Source: Leuctra nigra (lineage: Eukaryota; Arthropoda; Insecta; Plecoptera; Leuctridae). Taken from it: a stretch of 64,000 nucleotides of DNA. The position numbers and the translations under genes were made by a program. The stretch's first letter is position 1. Every line of letters begins with the position of its first letter. Below are positions 36,062 through 46,530 of the stretch, piece after piece. The notes below the pieces were generated by a model. The model did no database searches. It was not told the origin of the DNA and saw nothing but the letters and a program-made list of their open reading frames with translations. The stretch covers positions 2,557,202 to 2,621,201 of the forward strand of contig OW203769.1 of the NCBI GenBank assembly GCA_934045905.1, read 5' to 3'.

Positions 36062-36258
36062 TAATGTCCACAAGTACAAGTACATTCAACCGATCGATCT
36101 GAAATGTAACACACACACTATATCATATGAGCGGTCTCGCGAAAACCTGTGACAATTGATCCTGAGATGGCTGAAAACTGACACTGTTGACCAAACAACT
36201 TCAAACTTTGAAACGTCTTTAGGACCAATGCATTTAAAATGTTTTAGACAGTTGTTTA
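36062..36258 (+). mobile_element. Family 1 or 2 internal fragment
   Basis: Carries the shared CCGATCGATCTGAAATGTAA and ACACACACTA block followed by GCGGTCTCGCGAAAACCTG. No terminal hairpin is present, so it is a fragment. Confidence 0.4.
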
Positions 36259-36532
36259 GGGGCTGTGCATAAAGGTAGTCACGCTAAAAAATTGGTTATT
36301 TTGATACCTCCCCTCCCCCCTATCACGCTGTGTCACATTTTCTGCCCCCCCCCCCCCCTAAAAGGACGTCACAAATCTATCTCCCCCCCCCCCTTAAATA
36401 GAATTTGTTTGACTATGAAATGTGTAAGAATTTATTGTTTTTAGCGAAATTTTAGGTTCCGACATATCAACTGAAATTTAAAATGCTTCAAAATATCTAT
36501 ATCAAAACGTGACGTCCTTTATACACAGCCCC
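36259..36532. mobile_element. MITE H with TTA target duplication
   Basis: A 274-bp element with ends GGGGCTGTGCATAAAGGTAG and GACGTCCTTTATACACAGCCCC. TTA flanks both ends, consistent with a 3-bp target duplication. The inside has long C runs (36345-36357 and 36386-36394). Elements with GGGGCTGT ends and C-rich centres are widespread in arthropods; I recognise the type but not an exact family name. Confidence 0.75.
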
Positions 36533-36568
36533 TTAGACAAATTGGTCGAGAACTTCAAGTAATAGACA

Positions 36569-36970
36569 CCCCATAAAAAAACACTCCGTGTAAAAATACC
36601 AGCCAAGTCTCTTCAACTATATAAAAAATAGAATAAATCTAAAAATTCAGCACTGAAAAGTAGTGATATCAAAAAATGAGCCAAGTCAAAACTTAATTTT
36701 AAAAACCAAAATATACTTGGCGCATCGTGTATATAAATAGTATAGAAGCATATGCCAAAAATCAAATGTACCTACCTAAATATATATAATATACCTATAA
36801 TGCCCTTAAAAACGATGCGCCAAGTATATTTTGGTTTTTAAAATTAAGTTTTGACTTGGCTCATTTTTTGATATCACTACTTTTCAGTGCTGAATTTTTA
36901 GATTTATTCTATTTTTTTATAGTTGAAGAGACTTGGCTGGTATTTTTACACGGAGTGTTTTTTTATGGGG
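36569..36970. mobile_element. Long inverted repeat LIR1
   Basis: The left arm 36569-36728 and right arm 36812-36970 are complementary over about 160 bp with only one or two mismatches. The ends are CCCCATAAAAAAACACTCCG and its complement, and the centre is 83 bp. A related but longer hairpin is at 61568-62692. An RNA from here would be a long double-stranded hairpin. A 62-codon plus frame through the right arm is a by-product. Confidence 0.85.
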
Positions 36971-37906
36971 ATATCACTTATTTTTTTAGTTTATTAATAC
37001 AACTTGTAACACACATCGGAGCAACAATGACTAAATACTTTTAAAAAATACGCCATTTCCGAATTGGTTAATACGAAAAATTGTGTTTGGTGCTCAATAT
37101 ACCTAAGCTTAAAGTGATATTCCATGAAGAATTGCGAAAGCTTCGTTCCAATCAGTCCAGCCGTTTTCGAGATATGGTATCACTTCCGGTTTTCAAAATG
37201 GCGACTGAAATAACTGCCACCTAGAATTTATTTCTATAAATGTTATGTATCATTATAAGCCTTCTGAATATGTAGTTATTGTAGTAAGAGGTCATTAAAA
37301 TCTAGATCTTCATTTTCATGACGTCATTTCCGGTTTCGGTAATAGTACATCTCTACTTTAACTATTGATATTCCATATAGACGACCGTCTGAATCATTTG
37401 GCGCTAGTTTCATTCCGATCGGTTAAGCTGTTTTCGAGATATGACGTCACTTCCGGTTTCAAAATGGCGACTACCGGTTGGTTTTCTAAAAAGGCACCTC
37501 AGACGCCAAAAGTGCACATGTGGTAAAAATTTCAGATCGATCGGCTAAGCCGTTTAGGTTGTGGCGGTGATTGCGGTATTTCCTGACCCTCTGAATCATC
37601 ATCATCATCTAAAGAAGATGAAAGTGATTTAATTTTACTGTTTTCACGGCCCTCTAGCTCGCAAATGGTATAGCCTATTGTTCCCAAATTTGGTATATGT
37701 GGTGGGGTGGGACATAGCTCAAAATTAAGATATTTCACAACAATGTGAGATTTTCCAATTTTATGATCCAGTAGGCCGAAAATGCCATGTTGTTGCTTAC
37801 AGTAAAAGTAGTTGGTCTGCTCCTCATTTTATTAGGCATTTACGGTATGTTGAGTGAGTGTGAGTGTACAGTACGACTTGGCTGGGTGGAGCGACCGCTC
37901 CACTAG
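36971..37906 (+). mobile_element. Family 2 element, copy A
   Basis: Homologous in inverse orientation to 60353-61567. It runs from the LIR1 edge to the terminal hairpin GTGGAGCG-AC-CGCTCCAC followed by CTAG (37903-37906). Composite CRE/ETS sites TGACGTCA-TTTCCGG (37319-37333) and TGACGTCA-CTTCCGG (37442-37456) are present. A minus frame (37532-37738, 68 codons) shares CELEGRENS and an acidic run with a frame in copy B, possibly a coding relic. Confidence 0.6.
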
Positions 37907-38247
37907 ATTTTTACTGGTATTTTATGCTTGTTTTGAATTATTTTACGCATTTATTCAAAAACTATTAAAAACAATTATATTTCTAAAGCTTATTGTAGAG
38001 GATCAACTTTAATATACGCGTATAAATTCACATGTGATACGAAAGCAGAACGTTTTCGTATAGGTAACTTTAGTACTAGTTGTACGATCTATAGTAGGTA
38101 CACCGTAAATTGAATGTTTGAAATTGAATGCATTGATATATGAAATTGTCCATCAGCTTAAAGTCTAATCAAGAATCTAGGTTAACACAGCAGTAGCATT
38201 TTAATATCTTATTTTCAGTACAACATCGTTTCGCTTTGCAACTTGGA

Positions 38248-38352
38248 TAAATGAATGATTATGATGATGATACAGAGATGATGATGATACAGAGATGATG
38301 ATGATGATGATGATGAATGTAAAGGATGGTGGGAAGGAAGCGGTCGTGGCCT
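38248..38352 (-). repeat. SINE fragment with expanded GAT microsatellite
   Basis: The minus strand has the SINE middle (CTTCCCACCATCC-type and GGCCACGACCGCTTCC). The ATC/GAT run normally present is expanded and duplicated (38269-38314). Both SINE ends are missing. Confidence 0.65.
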
Positions 38353-38444
38353 TAGTGACGAAGCTGCACGCCATTTTCATCTGGACTGAAAGAAATCTTA
38401 ATCAGAATGGACCTGGTATTCGGCCCGTTTTGTAAAATTAATTT

Positions 38445-38702
38445 CTGTACCCCAGAGGTAGAAAGTCGGAAGTCCTTTATTTCGATTTCGCGAAGCACAT
38501 TTTTGGAATGTTGTAGACGTAGTCAATTTAATCAGTTGCCATTTGACTGATGTCAACCAATACAGTTATATTGAAGTATTATCTCATACAATGACTTATG
38601 CCACATTACAGATAGGATTGAATAAAGACAGAATTACTGCTTTTGAACTCACTTTTAGATTTTATTGAAATGGACGTCCGGCATCCTACCTCTGAGGTAC
38701 AG
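38445..38702. mobile_element. MITE B, best-preserved copy
   Basis: A 258-bp element with left end CTGTACCCCAGAGGTAGAAA and right end TCCTACCTCTGAGGTACAG, extended inward by GGAAGTCC and GGACGTCCGGC. The interior has CATTTGACTGATGTCAACCA as at 14415 and 28150. Confidence 0.8.
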
Positions 38703-38829
38703 ATTTATGGACAACGTTAAAACGTATTTTGCTCCTACAATCCTAATTTAATTAGGACTGAACTACTTTTGCAACACTGTTAATGACCATACATGAAAAT
38801 GTGCGCAATTTATTGCATGTATCTGGAAT

Positions 38830-39060
38830 GTGATCATTCTTTCCCTGCCCATGGATCACGCGATGCCTCGGACTGTGATCCTTCTTCCCGCGCGCGATGG
38901 TAGCGACCTCTTTGAATGCATGTGGCATTACTTGGTAGTGCTTTGCCGTGTCGCTGGGCCGACCTCGGTGGTACAGTCAGTGTGGCAGCAGCCCGTCCCG
39001 ACCTTCCGTCTTAGCGTCACTTACACAGTCGTGTCGTCGCATAACATCCTTTAGAGAGAG
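38830..39060. other. GC-richer patch, 74-codon plus frame, no recognised product
   Basis: A compact GC-rich stretch (TTCCCGCGCGCGATGG) with a plus frame rich in hydrophobic residues. No splice sites or known motif were seen, so I do not call a gene. Confidence 0.2.
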
Positions 39061-39104
39061 AGTCTCACTCCTTATACTATGCCACTTTATATGCTTTTAG
39101 TTGT

Positions 39105-39806
39105 AGGCAATTCCCGGGTCACACAGTTCGACCAGAAGATATGAAACTTTCAACAAATATCAGGAGGCCGGTTCTTGAGTTTTCACGTTTTGAACCCATT
39201 TACGTTTGCATTGTATATATAAAACTTGAAACAGTTGACGACTATTGCTTAACCTTCAACTTTTTTTAAACGATGAAAACGTATACTCGGCCAAACAAAA
39301 ATTGATCGTTGGTCAAATTTGAATGGCTGCTGGTCATGTCCCATACCAATCAAAGTTTGTTATTATCGTTGAAATGTGGGGTCACCTACTAGAGTGAGAC
39401 AATGAGATCGCTTAGACTGACTTCGGATGGTGCAATCTAACATTTATCAGTCAATCAAATTTGATCAACGATCAATTTATGTTTGGCCGAGTGTACATGG
39501 TTTCAAAATGTGATCATGGTATTGGTTTATTTATACCTAATTAAAAATGGAACAGTTTCACCGATCAACGTCAGATTTTGCATGGCTATTGGTACCAACA
39601 TTTGATTTGGTTTCGACAATTTGCAGAGATATTTGTAAAAAAAAATATGAGTATTTGACTTTTTTCTATATTTTTGAATTTATTACAATAAAACCGCTGC
39701 TTCTTTAACGCATGTTGTCTTCCTAGGTGTGTCCAAACTATTATTGACAGCAACTTTCAAACGATAGTGATTCTCAAGCAATACGGTGCTCGCTTAGGAG
39801 CGTTTT
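39105..39806 (+). mobile_element. Family 1-like element carrying nested MITEs
   Basis: Begins with TTCCCGGGTCACACAGTTCG (a variant of the GCCCAGGTCAAACCG motif) and ends with a shortened hairpin GTGCTCGCTTAGGAGCGTTT (39788-39806) in which the ACGCGTT loop is deleted. MITE D-like ends lie at 39162 and about 39510. Confidence 0.45.
39284..39493. mobile_element. Nested MITE with CACTCGGCCAAACA ends
   Basis: The left end ACTCGGCCAAACAAAAATTG followed by ATCGTTGGTCAAATTTGA pairs with the right end TCAAATTTGATCAACGATC then AATTTATGTTTGGCCGAGT. This 210-bp element is inserted in a MITE D relative, which itself is inside a family 1 element. Confidence 0.8.
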
Positions 39807-39832
39807 CATGTATCAAATCAGTCGTCGACGGG

Positions 39833-39905
39833 CATTAAACCACTGACCTTTGGTTTGCTTTCCCAACGCGTTACCAACTGCGCCACTTCAACTCTACAAC
39901 AACCC
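39833..39905 (-). other. tRNA-like relic
   Basis: The minus strand reads AGTGGCGCAGTTGGTAACGC (good A box) followed by AAAGCAAACCAAAGGTCAG and a degraded T arm GGTTTAATGCC. No intact cloverleaf. It is probably a tRNA pseudogene or SINE head. Confidence 0.45.
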
Positions 39906-40384
39906 GAATACAATTGCTATCTAGCAGTTAATTATAACTTTTAAACATACACACATTGTTATTTAGTTTCGCGAGAACAGTCAGTACTGTAATTTGCTGT
40001 CGTACGAAGTTTCCTGAATTACTGAACTGTACATCCATATTTAAAGTCAAACTTTATAATATTGCAAACGTAATTAATGAAATAAATTTTAAAATTGCTC
40101 TTATTTATGGACAATTGCATGTACTCGGAATTCTTTATTACTTTCTTCTCACTTAAAGAGGATGTTTCACCTGGTTAAACGACTTCTATTAAAACAACTG
40201 AATACTTTAGCTTAAAGCACAGTAAAAGTTGAAAGTTAGCACAGGGTATTGAAAAATAGTGTTTGTTTCAAATGTTCGATGATTTTCAATGAAATTGATC
40301 TGAAAGGACGAGTAATGGGTTGATTTCATGGGTACTTGGTCACAATGAGAATTTGTATAATGTATATGTTTTCTGAGCGTCGTA

Positions 40385-40446
40385 CTGAAATCCTGTTCGA
40401 GAATATGCACGTACCGGTGCTCGCTCATCAACGCGTTATAATCCAT
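40385..40446 (+). mobile_element. Family 1 terminal piece
   Basis: Contains CGAGAATATGCACGTACCGG and GTGCTCGCTCATCAACGCGT. Its complement matches 50740-50830, so these two belong to one subfamily. Confidence 0.5.
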
Positions 40447-40830
40447 TCACAGTAAGAATGATGACCTTGTACAATAAAGCATCCAGCAATCTATTAGAAA
40501 CAATTTTATTATAGGGCGCATAGTCCAGGATTTTATTTTTAATTTCAGAAATTAATTTGTTGCATTTCTACGCGATTTTGACGCTATTTAAGCCTATTTT
40601 TATCTCAACATGGACAAATTCTCTGGGAATGGTATTATTTTGAAGTAAATAGTGCTGTTCGGATGGTGAAGTGGACAGGGGGATCCCATCTCCCCGCATC
40701 CCCCCAAATTCGACTACTGATTATAGATATTTGACTGTCATTAAAATGGTATTAAAAATGAGCTAAATGACCATGGCTTGACAGTAGAATCCAAGTACGT
40801 ATTTTACCCAGCGCGTTATTCCGCTGTTCA
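40447..40830. other. No recognisable feature
   Basis: AT-rich with a C-rich spot (GGGGGATCCCATCTCCCCGC) at about 40679; nothing gene-like. Confidence 0.4.
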
Positions 40831-41300
40831 GCTTGAAGTGCCCCGTGTTTGGCCGCGACTGTACCTCCAGCATTACCTCACGCACACACGCACACGGGCA
40901 ACACAAGAGCAGGGCACAGAGTAAGAAAAATTACCCGCCATTCGTTATCATCTGTCTGTGCGTGGATCCGCGTTGTTCTCCCCCCCCCCCCCCCACCCTT
41001 GCCCCGGGCCGGCCCGGACGCAGCCCCGCGATACACCGCCGGCTTAAAGGAACGCGTGATCTAATTGATTTCGCAGTGATTGTGGAATTTATGTCCGACT
41101 TTTGAACAGCAGTAAATTAGTTGCCCGATGTCTGGGAAGTGAGATTTATGGAGTTCTGATTATTGTCGTGGAGCGGGTTGCGAATAATCGTTTTGTCGGG
41201 ATGAAACGATCAGATGCGTGACGCAGTGCAGAAGCAACATGGCGACGCCGACCTGGACTGTGACGTAGTGCAGAAGCAACATGGCGACGCCGACCCAGGG
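40831..41300. other. CpG/GC-rich patch with poly-C run and tandem duplication
   Basis: A GC-rich stretch with a long C run at 40980-40994 and GGGCCGGCCCGG just after. 41208-41295 holds two copies of a 44-50-bp unit (CAGTGCAGAAGCAACATGGC, GACGCCGACC). It is promoter-like in composition, but no exon is recognised. Confidence 0.4.
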
Positions 41301-41305
41301 TACGA

Positions 41306-41405
41306 TCACATAAAATGATAACTTCCTTGTCACGGTGACAAGTCCCTAGAAGGCCGTGAAAAACATTGAGTGAGAAGCTTGTCACCGTGACAAGGAAGTT
41401 CTCAT
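41306..41405. repeat. Inverted repeat whose arms contain a palindrome
   Basis: The left arm CACATAAAATGATAACTTCC-TTGTCACGGTGACAAG and the right arm CTTGTCACCGTGACAAG-GAAGTTCTCATTTTATG pair across a 36-bp loop. Each arm ends in CTTGTCACGGTGACAAG, itself nearly self-complementary, so one large or two small hairpins can form. Confidence 0.8.
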
Positions 41406-41460
41406 TTTATGTAATCCCACCCCTGGACTGTGACGTAGGCAGAAACAAACAGCACGTAAT

Positions 41461-42216
41461 GGAGCGAGCGTCACCACGGTACTCTTATGGTACTTTCTCT
41501 GCGCGTTTTTTTCCTGTACCTATACTGCCCAGGTCAAACCGCACAACCAATCGATCTGAAATTTTAAACACATACTAACATAACCTAAGCGGTCTCCGGG
41601 ATCGTTTTTGAACGGTATCCTGTGATTGGTTCAAATAAAAAATAAAAAATCGATTGGTTTGTCCGATTAATTTTAAATTTTGCAAAGTCATTGCAACCAA
41701 AATTGTCCCCAATTTTACACAGTTTCAGTCAAATCGTCCCGTTGGTTAAAATTTAATACCATATTTCCTGGAGGCGTATTCTAGAACGTTTCCCAATTAC
41801 ATTCCTGATGGAATCCGGTCACGGCCATAAGGATTAACATTGCATCGAATCAGATTCCATCAGAATTGGGAATTAAAATGTTCTAGAATACGGCCCCTGT
41901 GCATTTTTAAATTTAAACTAGAACCGTCTGACCTGACCGATCAACATGGTGATTACTGATTGGGACCAGCATTTTAGGTGTTTTTGCGAATTGGAAGACT
42001 AATCGGTAGTTATATTCAAAAGTCTTGTCATTTCAGGGACATTTTATTCTATAATCTTGGCATATTTGAAAAATGTCTACTTAATGTTCATCCCTGCCTT
42101 CTTGATGCTTCAGTTCCAAGGTTTGTAGAGCAGCTGATACTTGCAAACGCATATCAAATCGGATGCAGTGTCTAAAAGGCTCGCTTATCAACGCGTTACA
42201 CTGAGCGTTTTCCTAG
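41461..42216 (+). mobile_element. Family 1 Helitron-like element, plus orientation, CTAG end intact
   Basis: Starts GGAGCGAGCGTCACCACGGT and continues CCCAGGTCAAACCGCACAAC, CCAATCGATCTGAAATTTT. It ends GGCTCGCTTATCAACGCGTT-ACACTGAGCG-TTTTC-CTAG with T following. MITE C copy 4 (41770-41898) is inserted inside. There is no coding frame. Confidence 0.65.
41770..41898. mobile_element. MITE C, copy 4, nested
   Basis: A 129-bp foldback with left end GGAGGCGTATTCTAGAACG and right end TGTTCTAGAATACGGCCCC. It lies inside the family 1 element at 41461-42216 and is therefore younger than it. Confidence 0.8.
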
Positions 42217-42258
42217 TGTAAAAAGGGTGTGGAGTGACTACACACTTTTACACTAAGC
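42215..42258. repeat. Hairpin next to the Helitron-like end
   Basis: AGTGTAAAAAGGGTGTG and CTACACACTTTTACACT form a 16-bp stem around a 6-8-base loop, directly after the CTAG end of the family 1 element. Confidence 0.65.
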
Positions 42259-42639
42259 ATCCAAATGGAATCTCAGGTCAACTAAAGCTCAATAATGGAG
42301 AATCTCACTTCGTTGACGAATGTCTTTAATTTGAACTTGAAATTTTTACCAAATGTGCACTTTTGGTGTTTATGTCATTTTCATAATCGAACCGGATGCT
42401 GCAATTTTGAGTTAGATTGTGACGTCATACATGTTTCGTTAATTGAGGTATCGTATTTGATGTCAAACTTTATTATTAAAATGCAACCAAGTGGGACAAC
42501 TTGACTATCATTTTTGAAGGAATAGCACAGGCTCCATCTGTCAGGACTTGTGGTAAACACACTTGCAACCATACATTTTTTAACCCATTGTTTTGTAACT
42601 CATCAATCAGAACCTCAAACACTAATTGGCACTCCTCCA

Positions 42640-42850
42640 TTTTGTGTTTCAGATCCCCACAAGATGGCGTCCACCGAGTCACGACCTACTGCTGCCACGT
42701 CATCGGCTGCAGTGACCAGAAGAACAACAACAATGGCGTCTGCGAGAGTGTCGCGATCTAGCGGCATGTAATGCCGAGACGACGCTAGGTCGATAATGTA
42801 GCCACCTGCTTCATCGACTAAATCGACGCTTTCCAATAAACACACAACAA
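42640..42850 (+). other. Possible 5' exon or small gene, unassigned
   Basis: A good 3' splice site (TTTGTGTTTCAG, ending 42652) precedes an ATG at 42664 with a short frame MASTESRPTAATSSAA.. of 36 codons and then a stop. AATAAA occurs at 42836. The stretch is GC-richer than its flanks. It could be a 5' untranslated exon of the neuroligin with an upstream frame, or the last exon of another transcript. No homology is recognised. Confidence 0.25.
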
Positions 42851-43078
42851 AAAACTAAACCAAGAAGGCTGTGAACAATAAATCGAAAAATCAAGATATC
42901 AGTGATTTATTTCGCTTGTAGAACTTTGTTTTGCGAATTAAAACAATTTAAACTCTAAATAATTAACCGATTAATATCGAAACTAAACATTTTGTTTCCA
43001 GTGTTCTAAACTCAACAATTCTAAAGACTTGATTCTAAATGCGTCCGCCATTGTGTGTGGTGTGGAGCTAGTTGTGCG

Positions 43079-43281
43079 ATGTGTCGAGGGATGGCGCTAG
43101 TGGTGTGGTTATGCGGCCTGGTGTGCATGGCCAGGGCTGCCACCTTGAGCACGAGGATTGTGAACACGCGGTACGGCAAGCTGCAGGGGCTGCTGTTGCC
43201 CATGGAGCAACATCGCTTCCTCAAGCCAGTGGAGGTGTTCCTCGGAGTGCCGTACGCAACGCCACCGGTCGGATCGAACAG
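43079..43281 (+). CDS. Neuroligin, coding exon 1 (signal peptide and N-terminal esterase-like fold)
   Basis: Neuroligins are postsynaptic type I membrane proteins whose extracellular domain has the cholinesterase fold without catalysis and binds neurexin. This exon encodes 67 residues plus two bases. Residues 1-20 form a signal peptide with a hydrophobic core (ALVVWLCGLV) and likely cleavage after ARA. Then come the first strands, RIVNTRYGKLQG (26-37), and the family hallmark VEVFLGVPYATPP (51-63). In-frame ATGs are at 43079 and 43091; I chose the first, below the stop at 43022, and either leaves a signal peptide. A possible acceptor TTTGTTTCCAG ends at 43001, so a 5' untranslated exon may precede. 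The donor CAG|GTAACT ends the exon in phase 2. Identification rests on exon 1 plus exon 2 reading smoothly as arthropod neuroligin. Confidence 0.9.
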
Positions 43282-43383
43282 GTAACTACTCGTTCATGCA
43301 TCATCTTGATGTGTTAGTTTCCCAGTAGTGGTGTTTCAGGCGCATCGACAGCGAGGTCATTTTGCGCACAATTGTTTTTTTTT

Positions 43384-43640
43384 CTAAGGGATGTCGTGGG
43401 GTGGGGTTGACCAAAGAGGCCCGGTCCGGGGGAGTCCCGAACTGGTGTGTAGGCGAGGCCAGAATGGGGACGGATCGGGGGGGGGGGGGGCGGGCCAATG
43501 GGACCCGATTTGTGGGGAAGACTGTATCGAGGGAAAAGCACGGCCAGAGAGAACCGTATATTCAAGGGAAAGTATGGGTAGGTCGACCCTGGCTGCTCTT
43601 TGTCTGGGCCTCACCACTGGCCTGACCGGCATGGGTATCA
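43384..43640. repeat. GC-rich dispersed repeat, copy 1
   Basis: Contains GGCCCGGTCCGGGGGAGTCC, a G run (43470-43481) and GGTCGACCCTGGCTGCTCTT. Similar segments recur at 51275-51410. Several frames are open because of composition; none is a recognisable protein. Confidence 0.55.
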
Positions 43641-44971
43641 CGTACATCTGAGCATATGATCACCGGCATATCCGCAGAAGTTACCCAGAAACATGGTAAA
43701 CTTGTAGTCATCTATGACACCGTCTTTTCAATGTTATCACACTGCTGTCAGTCAAAAAAGGCTTGAAAAGATTGTGCCAATTTGAAGATAGCGTATTCTG
43801 ATTAAGACTGAAATTTGTGTTGATAGTTAGCAATATTTTAGATATTTATGCTTTATGTAGGGTAAGGTAGCCGATGTTGGAAATGTACACGAAAAATCAT
43901 TCGAGAAATAAGAAAACAGGTATATTAAACATGCCGGTCATATTCGGTAACATGACACTATGTAGACCATGAATATCAATGCATTATTTACGAAAAGTTC
44001 AGTTCTAAAATCGAAATACAGCACTTATCGTGACTAATCGGATGAATCATTGAAGTCAGTTGTCAATTTTAGGTACAGGTCCCATATCGGAAACCTTACC
44101 CTATGCACATTACACTTCTCCGGTAGTTGAAAAGGTCACCTCCTTTGAGACAAAACAGAACATATATCGTAATAAAACTATACAAAGTAAGCGATAATTT
44201 CCGAATTGTTCATGAATAATCTTACGTGTTACGAACTTTCGCATTTTTTTACAAGGTTACTTTATGTCATAGATATAACTAAATTCTATACAGATATCAA
44301 AAAATCAATTACACAAAGTGTAACTACGACGTTTTGTAATTTCACTGACGATATTCATTTTAACTGTGGTGGTTAGCGACATAAGAGTTAAATCATGTTA
44401 TCGATATTTGGGTCAAACACTTGATTTAGTTGATCCGTGATCTCATTGCCTAACACTCCAGGACATTTTTAGACTTGTCTATATTTCCTTGGAAAAGTGG
44501 TTTACATGATAATATCCCGAAGAAAATGGAACACATGCATAGGTTATGATGTTATTCAAAGCAACTTGTCGTAGCTGTCAATTCCTCATGAATATTATGT
44601 TGCCATCTTACACAAGTTTCAAACCCTCACGGCCATATGGAAGTAATCGAGTCAAGAGAAATAACTCCAAGTGGATTGCTCGTCGAGAAAAATAGAGATG
44701 AGCTGTGAATGGAATGTTATTATAAATTGCAAATATGTTCTCACTGGAATAGGGAAGTTTGTTAGAATAAAAATGAATCAAATTGAATCAAAATCATAAA
44801 ATATTGATTGAATAACATTAGGTATATGTTCTGATCTCGAGGAACAAAATCTAATATGGGTTAAAAAAATTAAGATATTATGGAATAGTGTTTGGAATAT
44901 TCAAATAAATTTTCTTTACATTTTTCAAAGTTTGGAATTCGATTCATTTTCACCTTATTACAATTCACAGC
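43641..44971. other. Intron sequence, nothing recognised
   Basis: AT-rich intron 1 sequence without repeats or RNA genes that I can identify. Confidence 0.45.
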
Positions 44972-45392
44972 AATAGGGAAGTCTCGTGACATTTTATTAC
45001 AGTTAGTTTGAACATAAATAACAATGATAAACACGCTTATCATCAGCGAAAGATCAAATTTTCATTCATAAAAAACAAATTCAAATGTCATTGGATATTT
45101 TTTCGGGAAAAACGGCAGGCAATGAGAATCAGGATTGTGATGTCATTTCCAAGTCTCCAACAATGTGTTACCATGGTGATTTCTTTGTCGCCATGGCAAT
45201 ATAGCGGATTCCGATGTCATGTCGATTTTCCTGTTTTAAAATTGTAAGAAATATATCAGTCTTTGTAAATTAATTCCTTCAAACTATTTATCTCAGAACA
45301 AAAATAATACCAAATCTGTATTCAGCAACATCTAAACTTTCATAAAATACCTATTATTCTGAAATCTTATTTTAAGGAGACTTCCCTATTTC
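44972..45392. mobile_element. MITE with ATAGGGAAGTCTC ends, copy 2
   Basis: A 421-bp element with left end AATAGGGAAGTCTCGTG and right end GGAGACTTCCCTATTT. The interior matches 11028-11445. It lies inside neuroligin intron 1. Confidence 0.8.
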
Positions 45393-45557
45393 GAGTGCAA
45401 AGTCGTGCGATTCTATTTCGAATGTGATTTTAATTACTTTTATGCTCTAGTTACTAACAAAAACGAAAGAGACATGCTGAGACCTCCCGCTTGTAAAGTG
45501 ACAAGAACAAGTAATATTTTTTTTCTCATTACCTCAGATAAAATGATGTTATTAACA

Positions 45558-45700
45558 TCGAATTGAAAAGATTTACCACCAGTGGGATTCGAACCCTTGT
45601 CCCCTGATTTCCGGTCAAACTACATAGAGCACTGGAGCGGCAATTCATGTGGCCTTGGATTCGAATCCCATTGGATGTAAAATGTTTTCAATTTCCAGAT
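45558..45700. mobile_element. Inverted pair of tRNA-like fragments
   Basis: The minus strand has GGGTTCGAATCCCACTGG and the plus strand GGATTCGAATCCCATTGG: two B-box/T-arm segments facing away from each other. They are bounded by GAATTGAAAAGATTTAC and GTAAAATGTTTTCAATT. Structure and flanks resemble the tRNA-like element at 16085-16207. Confidence 0.55.
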
Positions 45701-46530
45701 GGTATTTGATTCTTATTCAAATGAATAATCTAAATTCTGATTTTGATGACGTATTTTTATTGACATCCCGTGCATATTGAACAAGTTACCTAACAACATT
45801 GCATCGCTTGAAAACTATGGCTTCGTCAAGATGTTAAAAAATGCATCTTGCCAAAATTGTAAACCAAATTTGATGTAGGAAATTGTGTTAGTAATATTTG
45901 CGACACTAGAAAAACATAAAAAGACATTCACGCAGTTTTGTGTGTGGTTCATTGTTAATTGTGACTTTAAAGCTAAACACTCATTTGTTCGTACCTTTTC
46001 ATACCTCATGTCTTTTCTTTCTGGTTCTACTTATAGGTAATTGTGTACAAAATGGGTAATGTTAGCGACGGTGTAAATATGTTGTTTTTTAATAAAGTGA
46101 TCCACAGATGAGCCCTCTTGGCTTTGTGGTGCTTTCCTGTATAGGAATCCTGCTCGTGACGTCAGAGTGGTAGAAAAATTGAGGCTGAGAGGGTAGGGGA
46201 AATGTGTCAAAGCTATAATATAAATATAATATAATGTAAAGCTATAAAGCTATAATAGCTATAAATCATATTTCTCAGATGAATATTATTTAACTTGAAA
46301 ATGTGTATGGATAAATTTTGCGTATTATTATTAGCTTGTACTTACTTAAATGTCTTTCTTTCTAAAGTAATCACTCTAAAAATGAGTTTTAGATTGCCGC
46401 TGTCAGATTTGTTATTCCCTATACTTTTGTATAGGTTGCTATGGCAACCTTTTCTCACGCAGGATGCCTATATGTGCACTTTGCTTTTGTGTAAAAATAA
46501 TAATACAATTTTTTTTTAATGTAGAATCAA
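45701..46530. other. Intron sequence with simple AT repeats
   Basis: AT-rich; 46205-46270 is a CTATAAAG/TATAATAT simple-repeat stretch. A 74-codon frame at 46295 has no recognised motif. Confidence 0.4.

Noticed and set aside
36569..36970. LIR1 as a Polinton/Maverick end
   Set aside because: Ends of LIR2 read AG..CT, as in Polintons, but LIR1 does not, no 6-bp target duplication is seen, and no Polinton genes are present.
40980..40994. Long C run (also 36345, 36386 and a G run at 43470) as a structural element
   Set aside because: Homopolymer length in assemblies is unreliable; two of the runs belong to a known MITE type with C-rich centre.
43362..43651. Several overlapping frames of more than 80 codons on both strands in intron 1
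   Set aside because: They arise from the GC-rich repeat and G run, lack conserved motifs, and would interrupt neuroligin between two exons that join exactly in frame.
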